The notes: generated by a model not told the origin, from the letters alone. 64,000 bases of DNA from Paralithodes platypus (GCA_032716605.1 CM064501.1:21914358-21978357); one strand, 5' to 3'; positions 1 through 11,469 are shown, numbered from the stretch's first letter. Translations and numbers: made by a program.

Positions 1-105
1 GAGTTTTTCTTTATAACTCGACTCTACACAGTACTTTAAGATTAGCAAGTTATCCTCTATCCTTCTTCCTTTGTAGTGTAGTGAACAATTACCTTTCCCA
101 GGAAA

Positions 106-190
106 TGTTATGTTATGTTATATTATATTATATTATATTATATTAGGGTTAGGTTAGGTTAGGTTAGGTTAATCTAATCTAATCTAATAT
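106..190. repeat. compound pentanucleotide microsatellite with TTAGG tract
   Basis: A run of five-base units changes identity along its length: about three TGTTA units, then five or six TATTA units, then about five TTAGG (GGTTA) units, then about four ATCTA units. TTAGG is the usual arthropod telomere repeat, but here it is only ~25 bp and interstitial. The constant period of five suggests slippage-driven drift from one pentamer to the next, and no telomere is implied. This stretch lies in the part of the left contig that is not duplicated across the gap. Confidence 0.85.
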
Positions 191-511
191 TTTTTACATT
201 TTGGGCAGTGGGTGGGGCCGCGCATATGTGGCGGCGTACAGACCCTCCCGTAAAACCTAGCGCATTTTAAGACTTTTATTTCTCAGTAAATACTGATTTC
301 CGCACTTCAATTAAACATCCTACAAGTTCTAACCAGTCCCCTGACCAGTTCTTAATAGCTTACTTGAGGATATTTTAACGGGAACATAGGTAAATATTTA
401 CCAATATTTGGTTTGGGTTTTCTAGATTTACAGACCCATAGGCATAGGCTAAAACCCAATTTTTACCCTCACCAAATTACATCCCTCACTCAGTAGGAAC
501 CTTTGGTACCA

Positions 512-629
512 GAGGTTTCGCCACCTGTCATTTTTCGCACCCAATACAAGTTCGCAGGTAGAGGTTTCGCTACTTGGGAGGAGTTGTTTCGCTATCTAAT
601 GATTTCGCTACCTAGTGGTTTCGCCACAT
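512..629 (+). repeat. five short direct repeats of a GTTTCGCYAC motif
   Basis: Five copies of a roughly 13-base unit centred on TTTCGCTACCT or TTTCGCCACAT start near 512, 562, 583, 601 and 617, with irregular spacers of 2-35 bp. Clustered short subterminal repeats of this kind are typical of the ends of some non-autonomous DNA transposons, but I see no terminal inverted repeat or target duplication here. An indel-rich copy lies at 19313-19436. The rest of 191-731 shows nothing recognisable. Confidence 0.55.
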
Positions 630-731
630 AGCTATTAATTTGTAATATTAGACTATAGATAATATACACTCATTTATTGTATACTATAGCCACTGTAAAA
701 AACACAACAAAACACTTTTAATAATTGTTGT

Positions 732-3700
732 TAAAATGCCCCAGAACGAGAAGCCCACCACAGAAGCCACGAACGAACACCACACAGAAACACCCAAAGG
801 AAAGGTCCACAGAACGAAAGGACCAGCTGACCGAGCCAGCCAATTCAGACAGGCCCAAGCCCGCAGGGCTAAGCAGCTCCAGGCCGAACCTAGATACCCC
901 TTCTAAACTGACCATTTTTCCACACCTCACGTACACTACCCCCTCGTGTCCTACACTCTTAACTACAAAGATGATGAACAGGAATATACATTCATATTAA
1001 AAACACCCATGCCCTGTCCAATGTTGAGCCAATGCCAACACATCAGACAGCCATAATTATATCTATGTATGTTCTTACATCCGAGAAGTAGATGTTATAT
1101 ATCTTAGAAGTTAAAACACCCACGCCTGTCCCTAGACCTTGTATATCATTTCCCATGACGAGTCTAGATATATGTAACCCATGCTCAGTCGCCCCCTTGC
1201 ATTGTTCCTCTAGTAACTAAGTGTCTCTATAATATTAACTGCCACCAGTATTGATACGACATAGCGGCACTGTCCTTGTGTCGTATTGTGCCAAGTACAG
1301 ATCAACCAGGTTTCATCACCTTATTAGGACGACGACTATAATGTCGTCGTTCATCGATGTATGCAATCCTTAGTTTAAGTATTAATATTAACATTCCCTA
1401 ACATCTTGTCTTGCCAGACTAAGCTTCTGAAGACCCATCGCCCCATAAATCTATGTATTCAATCCTTAGGTTAAGTATTTTTATCTGCCATTGTGTTCAC
1501 CTTTTTCCATTTACTTTTCCACAATTGTCATACGTCTTCCCCTTGCCTCCTTCGTATCCACAGTCCACACTACGCCAATTTACTTCGTGTCATACACCTC
1601 TTACCCCAACCAGAGATTGTATAAGATAACCTGGTTACCAGTATCTGTCATAAGTACCCCGAAACAATAACTAAGTACCCCTACGAACTGCCGCTGTTGT
1701 TGGTATATATATATTTCATAGAAAACGCAGTTCCCAGGGCCAACTAATAGTATCCATAACCCCTCGGACTGATCACATAACTCTATCTTTTCCAGACTCA
1801 TATACCACCCCATAGTTGCATTCCCCGGTAGCATTTGGCTAACGTATTCTACTGCCTTTTCAAACTCCCATATCAACTGCAGCCTAATGCCACCCCAATG
1901 CCCAGAGACCTTAGGGTCAAATTCCCTATAGCCCCCTGCACTCCTCCCCTCTCATTATAAGACCCCGCGCTTCTCTACTCTTGTCCGACCTAGCCTCTCT
2001 CTCATACCTCTTCAAGATCCTTGAATTGTCCGTTGCTAACGCTCTCCAACCTTTTATATATATACTCCTATCCAGCCTACCTTCACTTAGTAGGCCAGAA
2101 CAACATTAGAACTTTACTAGCCCCTTGCATGCCATCTATTCTCTTACAACCCATTCACACCCTGCACCCAATGGTCGTTGGTGCGAGGCTAGCCGCCTCG
2201 CCAGTAACTAACTTCTATTGCCATACTTCCAGATAAATGTGGCAGAGTTAGCAACCAAGTCTCCACCACATCCAGCAAACCCTACAATTAACAACCAGCC
2301 GAGTAAAACCAGCTAGCCAAGGCACCTTCGGTTTTGGTATTAACCGGCAAGCGCGATAGGCCTCACGGAAGGCTTCCTATAGGGAACGCGATAGGCCTCA
2401 CGGAAGCAGGACCATAAAAAAAGCCTTCCATAAAAAAAAAGGGCCTATCAAAACAAAGGAATTTGTCTCTAGGTGAGATAATTCCCCTTCAGTACTCATC
2501 CATGTAAATCTCACCCACCCCCCTCCCCTCCTTCCCACCCTATTCTCCCCTTCCTCCCCACCACAATTATCACCTATATTTTTTCTTTTTATCATCATTT
2601 ATCGGTTATTTTTCTCTCCCGCGATAATGTAGCACAAGTGGGTTGCATAAAAGATCGTTATGCAACACCCAGACACCGGCACACACCGCCCCGCTCTTCT
2701 CAGTTGACTCCCAGACAGCGAGAGGGGAGGGCTGCCTGTCTCTCTCTCTCGCCTGAGATTATGACCGGGTGGCCAATATCTTCGTTTTTCACCCAATGCT
2801 TTTCCCACTATTTAGCACTCTTGAAGGTTCATATATACATCATATATGTAAAATAAAAGCATACCGAAAACAAATAATGGTTTATATTGTAAATATAACG
2901 AATTCTGTCAGAATCCAGGGCTAGAAATGCACAAATAACTACCCTAGCACCTACTGTCATATCGCGCTTGTCAGGTTAAGGACACCCACATCTGTCTCAT
3001 ACACAGACGGTTATTACAAACACTGGTGATATGGCAAGCCCCTAGCCACAGCCGCCGGACGACTATCACAGAGAGAGGGCGCCCAGCTCCCCCTTTTTGC
3101 CCACCCGAGGAGGGAGACCCCCACCCCCGCGGAGGTATACCTGGCCCCTGTTTTGACTTCTGAGTCATTGCCAGGTAGCACAGGAATTCTTCCTATCAAT
3201 GAACTAACCATGCATGACTAACACCTTTACTAACCTCTATTAACTCACAATAAACCATTTACCTTTCTTGCATGCTCTGATCACTAAATTAGCACCTCAG
3301 CTATACCATAGAATGAAGATTGAACAATCTAAGAGAGACGCTCCTATCACAGCTGTCCCCATCCTCCTCACAAAGTAGATCCAGTCTCTCTCCCATAAAT
3401 ACTTCCAGTATAGCCAAAATAGTACCTTTTACTAAGGCTCAGTTATATGAAAATATAAAGGCTTCCTATAGCCATGTGCCACAACAGTAAATACAATCTT
3501 ACCTAGTCCCCATATCTATTGAGAGCTCAAATAAGTCCATAAGACTCGAGATCCCTACTGTCTACAGGGTCCAGAACCGAGCCTATAAATCTAGCTCCCG
3601 CCCCCAGTCAAATCAGTTGAAAGCTAGACACCAACCAGTGGTCACTACCCTGCAGTTAGCTTCTAGCTCTGCCCTTGTGTTGTTCCGGAGTTGAGATTCC

Positions 3701-4580
3701 AGAGCCGGCAGACTCCGTGGCAGATTTGGATAGAAGGACCTGCCCACGTATTTGAGAACTTCACACATATGGACCCCCTGGACGGCCACGGAACCAATCG
3801 TTAGCCCCCAACATCATGGACGCAAGATAACCAGGACCAGACCCATCAGATACTACCCAAGATTCCCTTTATCAGTACGACATATTACAGTGCTGTTTAG
3901 AGATTCACTAATTAATATTTCTACGAAGTGGCTATCTCTTTGCCCCAGTATAATTCATATAACCATTCAATTAGGAAGTGCTAAGCGTATCAGTGTTCAA
4001 TAATTAACAGGCGATACTAACTCTCGTAATCAACCATATACCCAGATATTATTACCTAGAAGGAAACCTAGTGATATCTGAATGTTCGCCCACTGATTTG
4101 CGTTCTATGTATTTCTGAGACAAGAATATAAAACTTAGATCAGTACCCCCTGAGGTTACTAGAATTCCCTTGCTCTAAAATACGCGTGTCTAATCTAGTC
4201 TGTGAACTACTACTTGTGCACCAGAGCTACCAGTAATAAATCTAACAGTGAATATGATTCTATAAGTAACATTGATGGTCTTCGGTATATAAACCTGTTG
4301 AATTAAAGCCAGTGATCAGAAGATTAATACCTGAACGTTGGAAGTGGGAGACTAGGCTCCATCCAGATCCACTTATGCTAGTGTTGTTCGATTCTATTAT
4401 ATTGTCTTGCACGAGTATTCTGCAGTGGTATATAAATAAACGTGATCGTGTAACTTGCTACCATGTGTTTCTTTGTGTTCTCTATTCCTCATATCTTGTA
4501 TTGTGCATGCAGCCTTATATACCCAGTCATTTAGAACTCACATTACCCAAGTTAAACCTGTAGAAAAACAGGGCATAACA
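732..4580 (+). repeat. 5' long terminal repeat, interrupted by a TTAA MITE
   Basis: This is the 5' LTR. It is 3849 bp as it stands and about 3213 bp without the 632-bp MITE at 2344-2975 and its extra TTAA. An ATG sits 5 bases inside the LTR (737) and opens a 57-codon basic reading frame ending near 907. Two small hairpins, TACGACA/TGTCGTA near 1255-1290 and GACGAC/GTCGTC near 1328-1350, recur in the other LTR copies. A candidate polyadenylation signal AATAAA at 4435-4440 lies ~140 bp before the LTR end. Differences from the 3' LTR look sparse by eye, which suggests a fairly recent insertion. Confidence 0.88.
2344..2975. mobile_element. TTAA-flanked MITE, family B (piggyBac-like)
   Basis: A 632-bp insert present in the 5' LTR but absent from the 3' LTR and the solo LTR. 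It is flanked by TTAA at 2340-2343 and 2976-2979, and the empty site in the other LTRs has a single TTAA. The ends are imperfect inverted repeats, CCGGCAAGCGCGATA on the left and the reverse complement of CCTGACAAGCGCGATA on the right. TTAA target choice and CC-starting ends are hallmarks of piggyBac-superfamily elements. There is no transposase, so it is non-autonomous. The interior has a local repeat of a GCGATAGGCCTCACGGAAG segment near the left end. Confidence 0.88.
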
Positions 4581-4600
4581 TTGGCGGCAGCGGTGGTTCT
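4581..4600 (+). promoter_or_regulatory. primer-binding-site-like sequence
   Basis: TTGGCGGCAGCGGTGG begins immediately after the LTR end. A TGG directly or one base downstream of the 5' LTR is expected where a tRNA 3' CCA end anneals to prime minus-strand synthesis. I cannot name the tRNA from memory with confidence. Confidence 0.6.
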
Positions 4601-4650
4601 TGATTCGGATAAAAGGTTGCATTACACTGCAAGTTTGGAACAGTAGAAGC

Positions 4651-7554
4651 ATGGCAACATCGCGAAATTGGCAGCCACTCACACACATTCCCAAGTATGA
4701 TGTAAACACGTATGATATTGCCACTTACTTAGACATAATAAAACCAGTGTTAGATGAGGCACTTCAAAATGACCGCGAAAAAATCGCTGTTGCATTATTG
4801 CACATTATGCAGTTGGGAAAAGCCGTTTCCCAAATTGCTAAACAGGTAACGCCAGAGAGTACCTGGAACCAGTTTCGATCCCTCGTGATCCGGACCTTAG
4901 GGCCACTTTTGGGTTCCCTCATCTCCCCTAAACTAATAAACATCGACGAGATCAAGTATGAAGGGGATATAAATGTGACCCTCATACAACTCTACAGATA
5001 CGTGAGGACCACGTATAGCTATGAAGATTACGATCAACAATATGAACTCTTATTCACTGCATTATTAAACATCATCCCACCCCACATCACCGCCCATTTC
5101 GACCCGTATGGCTTATTCGAAGAACATATGCTCTCCATCAGAGAAGAATGCCTACTCAGTTCGATGAATCCCCTATCCAACCCTTCAGCCCCTATCCAGG
5201 ACTCCGTGCACCCTTTCAAAATGACTTCCGGTGAAAGTCCAACCCCAGTGCACTCTTCCTTGCCTCTATCCTCTCTGACCATCCCTAAATTTTCCCCTGC
5301 CCAGCCATCCACCAACGATCATCTTCCATCAATTGTGTTACCCCATAAACCCCATCCTTTTTCTATGCATGTCAAACAAACTCACCAGTCCCAGATAACC
5401 TCTAACCAGACTGTGTTTGCCACCAAGAAAATTCCCCAAATTCGTCCTGTTAACAACCCCAAATCAATACATCAGTCCTCTACCAATAACCCCTGTTCTA
5501 AACATAACTCTTCCCCCACCAACCCTCCGCAGCCCCCCCAACAAGCCTCGTATTCTAGCTATGCCTACCTATGTAGGCCTACCAAATCATGTTTTCCCCA
5601 TGCCCCCAGAAATGTTCAGCTATTCCACAAACAACAAAAATTCCCCTTGTGACAGTTTTCAGTCAGTAGCTCCCTTCCACCCCCACACAATTCACACCCC
5701 TAGAAAACTTCAAAAACCCCACACTTGACTCGCCCTCTCATGTCAAACAAACTCACCAGTCCCAGATAACCTCTAACCAGACCGAGACTGCCACCAAGAA
5801 AATTCCCCAAACTCGTCCTGTTAACAACTCCAAATCAGTACATCACTCCTCCCTCAATAACCCATGTCCTATACCTAACTCTGCCCCCACTAATCCTCCC
5901 CAGTCCCACATAACCTTTAACCAGACCGAGACTGACACCAAGAAAATTCCCCAAATTCGTCCTGTTAACAACCCCAAATCAATACATCAGTCCTCTACCA
6001 ATAACCCCTGTTCTACACCTAAGTCCTCCCCCACCAACCCGCCGCAGGCCCCCCCACAAATCCCGTTTTCTAACTCGCTCACCTCTCACCACCCTGACCC
6101 TCCCACACGCGCCGCTAATCCTCCCCTCACGCGTGACGACCTAGGGACCCAACCATGTAGCCCACCCTCCCCCAAAAATCCTCAGCTATTCCCACCAACA
6201 AAATTCCCTTGTGACAGTTTTCCGTCAGTAGCTCCCTTCCACCCCCCACAATTCACACCCCTAATAAACTTCAAAACCCCACACTTGACTCACCCCCTCA
6301 TGACAGACAAACCCACCAATCCCATATAACCTCTAAACAAACCGTCACTGCCACCGACACACCCCACCACTCTGATCCTCCCACACGCGCCGTTAATCCT
6401 CCCCTAACGCGTGACGACCTAGGGACCCAACCATGTTCCCCCCCTTCCCCCAGAAATGCTCAGCTATTCCCCCACCAACAAAATTTCCCTTGTGACAGTT
6501 TTCCGTCAGTAGCTCCCTTCCACCCCCCCACAATTCACACCCCTAATAAACTTCAAAACCCCACACTTGACTCACCCCCTCATTAACAGACAAACCCACC
6601 AATCCCATATAACCTCTAAACAAACCGTCACTGCCACCGACACACCCCACCACTCTGATCCTCCCACACGCGCCGTTAATCCCCCCCTCACGCGTGACCC
6701 CCACCAAAGAGATTCCCCCCACCTCATGCGTACCGAACACCTGCTCACTAGTCGGTCCCCCACCATCATGAGCCCAGCTAAACTTTCAACCTCCACCAAT
6801 TCCCACCCTGCCAGCCTAACCTCTCACGACCACATTTAGAATACCCAATCACCCCCGTACATAACCCCTACCTCCTTTTTCCCCTATCTTACCACCCTCT
6901 TCACCGTTACCCCACCCGCCCCAAATTCCACCCCCAAAGATCCCGCTCGACAAAATATCACTCCCATCCCAATCCAACCACAACACTTTTTCCACCTTGG
7001 CTAAACCCCAAAATACTCTCTCTCTCGCCCCAAACAACATAATCAACCTCTCAACTTCAACCACTCCTCGAAATCCCATCCATGTCTCTCCCGAAAATAA
7101 AATCAGTCCAAATTCAACCCCTCTCAAACCACAACCCTGCCTGCCCAGACCCCCCCCTCCATCTCCCTATCAAATCCCCACACCCCAAACCTCCAAACCA
7201 CCCGATCATAGTAAACTCTCAACCTTCAGCCTTACTCACCCTTCCCCAAACCCCACTCACGACCACAACTCTCTACACAATTCAACCCCTCCCCAGCACC
7301 AACCTCTTCCGCAACAACAACCCCGACTCGACCTGCCCGTTTCATCTTTAAAACCCCCCTATCACTACCCCCGACCGAAACCACTTAGACCCCCCTCCAA
7401 AACTGGCCCCGGGCCAGCTCGCCCCCAGACCCACATTCCTAACGACAGAACTAAACGGTATATCCACCCGCCCTTCCAAAGTGAAAGTGAAACCCCAAGG
7501 TCAAAGCCACAACCACCACCACCCCTATTACCAGACCGTCACCCAGACTAACGG
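4651..7554 (+). pseudogene. gag-like proline-rich ORF of the long-LTR element, frameshifted
   Basis: The reading frame most likely starts at the ATG at 4651, 70 bp after the LTR, and encodes MATSRNWQP. The first ~190 residues look globular and helical, with no low complexity, and are followed by a long Pro/Thr/His/Gln/Asn-rich region. By position this is a Gag (capsid-like) protein, but I see no CCHC zinc knuckle and no enzyme domain. The frame is open to 5652, where five A's replace the four A's of the other contig copy. Further single-base changes in C-runs shift the frame again, and the segment 6997-7551 is back in the starting frame. Intact, it would be about 960 residues. The Gag assignment is inferred from location and gross character only. 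Confidence 0.6.
5360..6700 (+). repeat. tandem repeats inside the proline-rich half of the gag-like ORF
   Basis: Several direct repeats of roughly 150-350 bp lie head to tail. Recurring blocks are the CACCAGTCCCAGATAACCTC type (5378, 5755, variant 5905), the GAAAATTCCCCAAATTCGTC type (5427, 5799, 5940) and the TTTCCGTCAGTAGCTCCC type (6217, 6498). They encode repeated Thr/His/Gln- and Pro-rich peptides. Copy-to-copy differences in C-run length cause the frame breaks. Repeat number is probably polymorphic. Confidence 0.75.
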
Positions 7555-7639
7555 CGACCCTAAATAACCCCCCCTGATGATGATGAGGATATTATTGTAC
7601 TTAATTTTTTTATTGTTTTCAATTCCTAAGCGATTGGGC

Positions 7640-8115
7640 ATGATTCTATAAATTTACATGTTTTCCATATACTGTATATTATATTTTTTTCCCTTAGTCA
7701 TACTACTTTTCTTGTTAACCTACACTTTTCTGACTATCTTTAAAATTTGCTTTATACATTGTTAAACACTTTACCTCTTCTTAATTTTCCTGTGTTCTTA
7801 ATTATCTGTTCTTTCTTAAATTTACATGTTTTCCATATACTGTATATATTATATTTTGTTCCCCTTAGTCATACTACTTTTCTTGTTAACCTACCCTTTT
7901 CTGACTATCTTTTAAATGTGCTTTATACATTGTTAAACACTTTACCTCTTCTCAATTTTCCTGTGTTCTTAATTATCTGTTCTTTCTTAAATTACATGTT
8001 TTCCATATACTATATATATTATATTTTTCCCTTAGTCATACTACTTTTCTTGTTAACCTACACTTTTCTGACTATCTTTTAAATTTGTTCTATACATTGT
8101 TAAACACTTTACCTT
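7640..8115 (+). repeat. AT-rich tandem repeat of ~170 bp, about 2.7 copies
   Basis: Three successive copies share the blocks ACATGTTTTCCATATACT, CATACTACTTTTCTTGTTAA and CATTGTTAAACACTTTACCT at a spacing of about 165-175 bp. They lie between the end of the gag-like ORF and the polypurine tract. Conceptual translations give hydrophobic Leu/Phe-rich peptides, but composition and repeat structure argue that this is untranslated. The same array is at 26680-27160. Confidence 0.85.
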
Positions 8116-8145
8116 CACCTGTAAAACGTACTTCCCCTCAAAATA

Positions 8146-8437
8146 AAACATCGTCAAGCGACTCAAGTCCCACGACAAACATCTACCTCCCCACCATGAC
8201 TATGCTTCTTTTTACTTCACCCTTGAGGCTCGAGGACGAGCCTATAATGAAGGAGAGGGAAGTAAAATGCCCCAGTACGAGAAGCCCACCACAGAAGCCA
8301 CGAACGAACACCACACAGAAACACCCAAAGGAAAGGTCCACAGAACGAAAGGACCAGCTGACCGAGCCAGCCAATTCAGACAGGCCCAAGCCCGCAGGGC
8401 TAAGCAGCTCCAGGCCGAACCTAGATACCCCTTCTAA
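8146..8437 (+). CDS. short basic reading frame running from the internal region into the 3' LTR
   Basis: A frame open from just after a stop near 8145 crosses the polypurine tract and the LTR boundary at 8263 and ends at the stop near 8437. The part inside the LTR is the same 57-codon frame that starts with an ATG at the head of every LTR. It is Lys/Arg/Gln-rich, ending in a stretch such as QFRQAQARRAKQLQ. Both the 5' LTR and the diverged solo LTR keep it open despite several amino-acid changes. It could be the C-terminal tail of a lost pol or integrase frame, or a small LTR-encoded peptide. I do not recognise the family. Confidence 0.4.
8250..8262 (+). promoter_or_regulatory. polypurine tract
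   Basis: AAGGAGAGGGAAG is a pure purine run immediately before the 3' LTR start at 8263, where plus-strand priming is expected. It is identical at 27292-27304. Confidence 0.8.
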
Positions 8438-11400
8438 ACTGACCATTTTTCCACACCTCACGTACACTACCCCCTCGTGTCCTACACTCTTAACTACAAA
8501 GATGATGAACAGGAATATACATTCATATTAAAAACACCCATGCCCTGTCCCTATGTTGAGCCAATGCCAACACATCAGACAGCCATAATTATATCTATGT
8601 ATGTTCTTACATCCGAGAAGTAGATGTTATATATCTTAGAAGTTAAAACACCCACGCATGTCCCTAGACCTTGTATATCATTTCCCATGACGAGTCTAGA
8701 TATATGTAACCCGTGCTCAGTCGCCCCTTGCATTGTTCCTCTAGTAACTAAGTGTCTCTATAATATTAACTGCCACCAGTATTGATACGACATAGCGGCA
8801 ATGTCCTTGTGTCGTATTGTGCCAAGTACAGATCAACCAGGTTTCATCACCTTATTAGGACGACGACTATAATGTTGTCGTTCATCGATGTATGCAATCC
8901 TTAGTTTAAGTATTAATATTAACATTCCCTAACATCTTGTCTTGCCAGACTAAGCTTCTGAAGACCCATCGCCCCATAAATCTATGTATTCAATCCTTAG
9001 GTTAAGTATTTTTATCCGCCATTGTGTTCACCTTTTTCCATTTACTTTTCCACAATTGTCATACGTCTTCCCCTTGCCTCCTTCGTATCCACAGTCCACA
9101 CTACGCCAATTTACTTCGTGTCATACACCTCTTACCCCAACCAGAGATTGTATAAGATAACCTGTATCTGTCATAAGTACCCCGAAACAATAACTAAGTA
9201 CCCCTACGAACTGCCGCTGTTGTTGGTATATATATATTTCATAGAAAACGCAGTTCCCAGGGCCAACTAATAGTATCCATAACCCCTCGGACTGATCACA
9301 TAACTCTATCTTTTCCAGACTCATATACCACCCCATAGTTGCATTCCCCGGTAGCATTTGGCTAACGTATTCTACTGCCTTTTCAAACTCCCATAGCAAC
9401 TGCAGCCTAATGCCACCCCCATGCCCAGAGACCTTAGGGTCAAATTCCCCTATAGCCCCCCTGCACTCCTCCCCTCTCATTATAAGACCCCGCGCTTCTC
9501 TACTCTTGTCCGACCTAGCCTCTCTCTCATACCTCTTCAAGATCCTTGAATTGTCCGTTGCTAACGCTCTCCAACCTTTTATATATATACTCCTATCCAG
9601 CCTACCTTCACTTAGTAGGCCAGAAAAACATTAGAACTTTACTAGCCCCTTGCATGCCATCTTTTCTCTTACAACCCATTCACAACCCTGCACCCAATGG
9701 TCGTCGGTGCGAGGCTAGCCGCCTCGCCAGTAACTAACTTCTATTGCCATACTTCCAGATAAATGTGGCAGAGTTAGCAACCCAGTCTCCACCACATCCA
9801 GCAAACCCTACAATTAACAACCAGCCGAGTAAAACCAGCTAGCCAAGGTACCTTCGGTTTTGGTATTAAGGACACCCACATCTGTCTCATACACAGAGGG
9901 TTATTACAAACACTGGTGATATGGCAAGCCCCTAGCCACAGCCGCCGGACGACTATAACAGAGAGAGGGCGCCCAGCTCCCCCTTTTTGCCCACCCGAGG
10001 AGGGAGACCCCCACCCCCGCGGAGGTATACCTGGCACCTGTTTTGACTTCTGAGTCATTGCCAGGTAGCACAGGAATTCTTCCTATCAATGAACTAACCA
10101 TGCATGACTAACACCTTTACTACCCTCTATTAACTCACAATAAACCATTTACCTTTCTTGCATGCTCTGATCACTAAATTAGCACCTCAGCTATACCATA
10201 GAATGAAGATTGAACAATCTAAGAGAGACGCTCCTATCACAGCTGTCCCCATCCTCCTCGCAAAGTAGATCCAGTCTCTCTCTCCTAAATACTTCCAGTA
10301 TAGCCAAAATAGTACCTCTTACTAAGGCTCAGTTATATGAAAATATAAAGGCTTCCTATAGCCATGTGCCACAACAGTAAATACAATCTTACCTAGTCCC
10401 CATATCTATTGAGAGCTCAAATAAGTCCATAAGACTCGAGATCCCTACTGTCTACAGGGTCCAGAACCGAGCCTATAAATCTAGCTCCCGCCCCCAGTCA
10501 AATCAGTTGAAAGCTAAACACCAACCAGTGGTCACTACCCTGCAGTTAACTTCTAGCTCTGCCCTTGTGTTGTTCCGGAGTGAGATTCCAGAGCCGGCAG
10601 ACTCCGTGGCAGATTTGGATAGAAGGACCTGCCCACGTATTTGAGAACTTCACACATATGGACCCCCTGGACGGCCGCGGAACCAGTCGTTAGCCCCCAA
10701 CATCATGGACGCAAGATAACCAGGACCAGACCCATCAGATACTACCCAAGATTCCCTATATCAGTACGACATATTACAGTGCTGTTTAGAGATTCACTAA
10801 TTAATATTTCTACGAAGTGGCATCTCTTTGACCCAGTATAATTCATATAACCATTCAATTAGGAAGTGCTAAGCGTATCAGTGTTCAATAATTAACAGGC
10901 GATACTAACTCTCGTAATCAACCATATACCCAGATATTATTACCTAGAAGGAAACCCTAGTGATATCTGAATGTTCGCCCACTGATTTGCGTTCTATGTA
11001 TTTCTGAGACAAGAATATAAAACTTAGATCAGTACCCCCTGAGGTTACTAGAATTCCCTTGCTTTAAAATACGTGTGTCTAATCTAGTCTGTGAAATACT
11101 ACTTGTGCACCAGAGCTACCAGTAATAAATCTAACAGTGAATATGATTCTATAAGTAACATTGATGGTCTTCGGTATATAAACCTGTTGAATTAAAGCCA
11201 GTGATCAGAAGATTAATACCTGAACGTTGGAAGTGGGAGACTAGGCTCCATCCAGATCCACTTATGCTAGTGTTGTTCGATTCTATTATATTGTCTTGCA
11301 CGAGTATTCTGCAGTGGTATATAAATAAACGTGATCGTGTAACTTGCTACCATGTGTTTCTTTGTGTTCTCTATTCCTCATATCTTGTATTGTGCATGCA

Positions 11401-11469
11401 GCCTTATATACCCAGTCATTTAAAACTCTCATTACCCAAGTTAAACTTGTAGAAAAACAGGGCATAGCA
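8263..11469 (+). repeat. 3' long terminal repeat
   Basis: A 3207-bp LTR without the MITE found in the 5' LTR. It ends GGGCATAGCA and is followed by the target duplication GTTGT. The candidate polyadenylation signal AATAAA is at 11324-11329. Small ORFs inside it are inconsistent with any known protein apart from the conserved 57-codon frame at its start. Confidence 0.88.

Larger units (their letters stand above)
732..11469 (+). mobile_element. long-LTR, gag-only LTR retrotransposon (left-contig copy)
   Basis: Two near-identical direct repeats of about 3.2 kb (732-4580 and 8263-11469) flank a ~3.7 kb internal region. The LTRs start TAAAATGCCCC and end GGGCATARCA, so TGCCC and GGGCA form short inverted ends. 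The element is bracketed by the direct repeat GTTGT at 727-731 and 11470-11474, a 5-bp target duplication. A primer-site-like TTGGCGGCAGCGG follows the 5' LTR directly and a polypurine tract AAGGAGAGGGAAG precedes the 3' LTR. The internal region encodes a gag-like, proline-rich protein, and no protease, RT, RNase H or integrase motif is visible. LTRs this long with a pol-less interior fit a non-autonomous LARD-like element that would need enzymes in trans. Confidence 0.88.

Noticed and set aside
143..170. Telomere
   Set aside because: Only about five TTAGG units inside a compound pentamer microsatellite, with ordinary sequence on both sides.
2638..2856. ORFs inside the family B MITE resembling short proteins
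   Set aside because: They occur on both strands, differ between the two contig copies because of indels, and have no homology I recognise.
732..4580. Segmental duplications of host DNA (the 3.2 kb repeats seen six times)
   Set aside because: Fixed ends, 5-bp target duplications, primer site and polypurine tract show these are LTRs.
7747..8082. Hydrophobic repeat ORF resembling a membrane protein
   Set aside because: It is translation of an AT-rich ~170-bp tandem repeat in the untranslated part of the LTR element. The length matches the array and not a protein domain.
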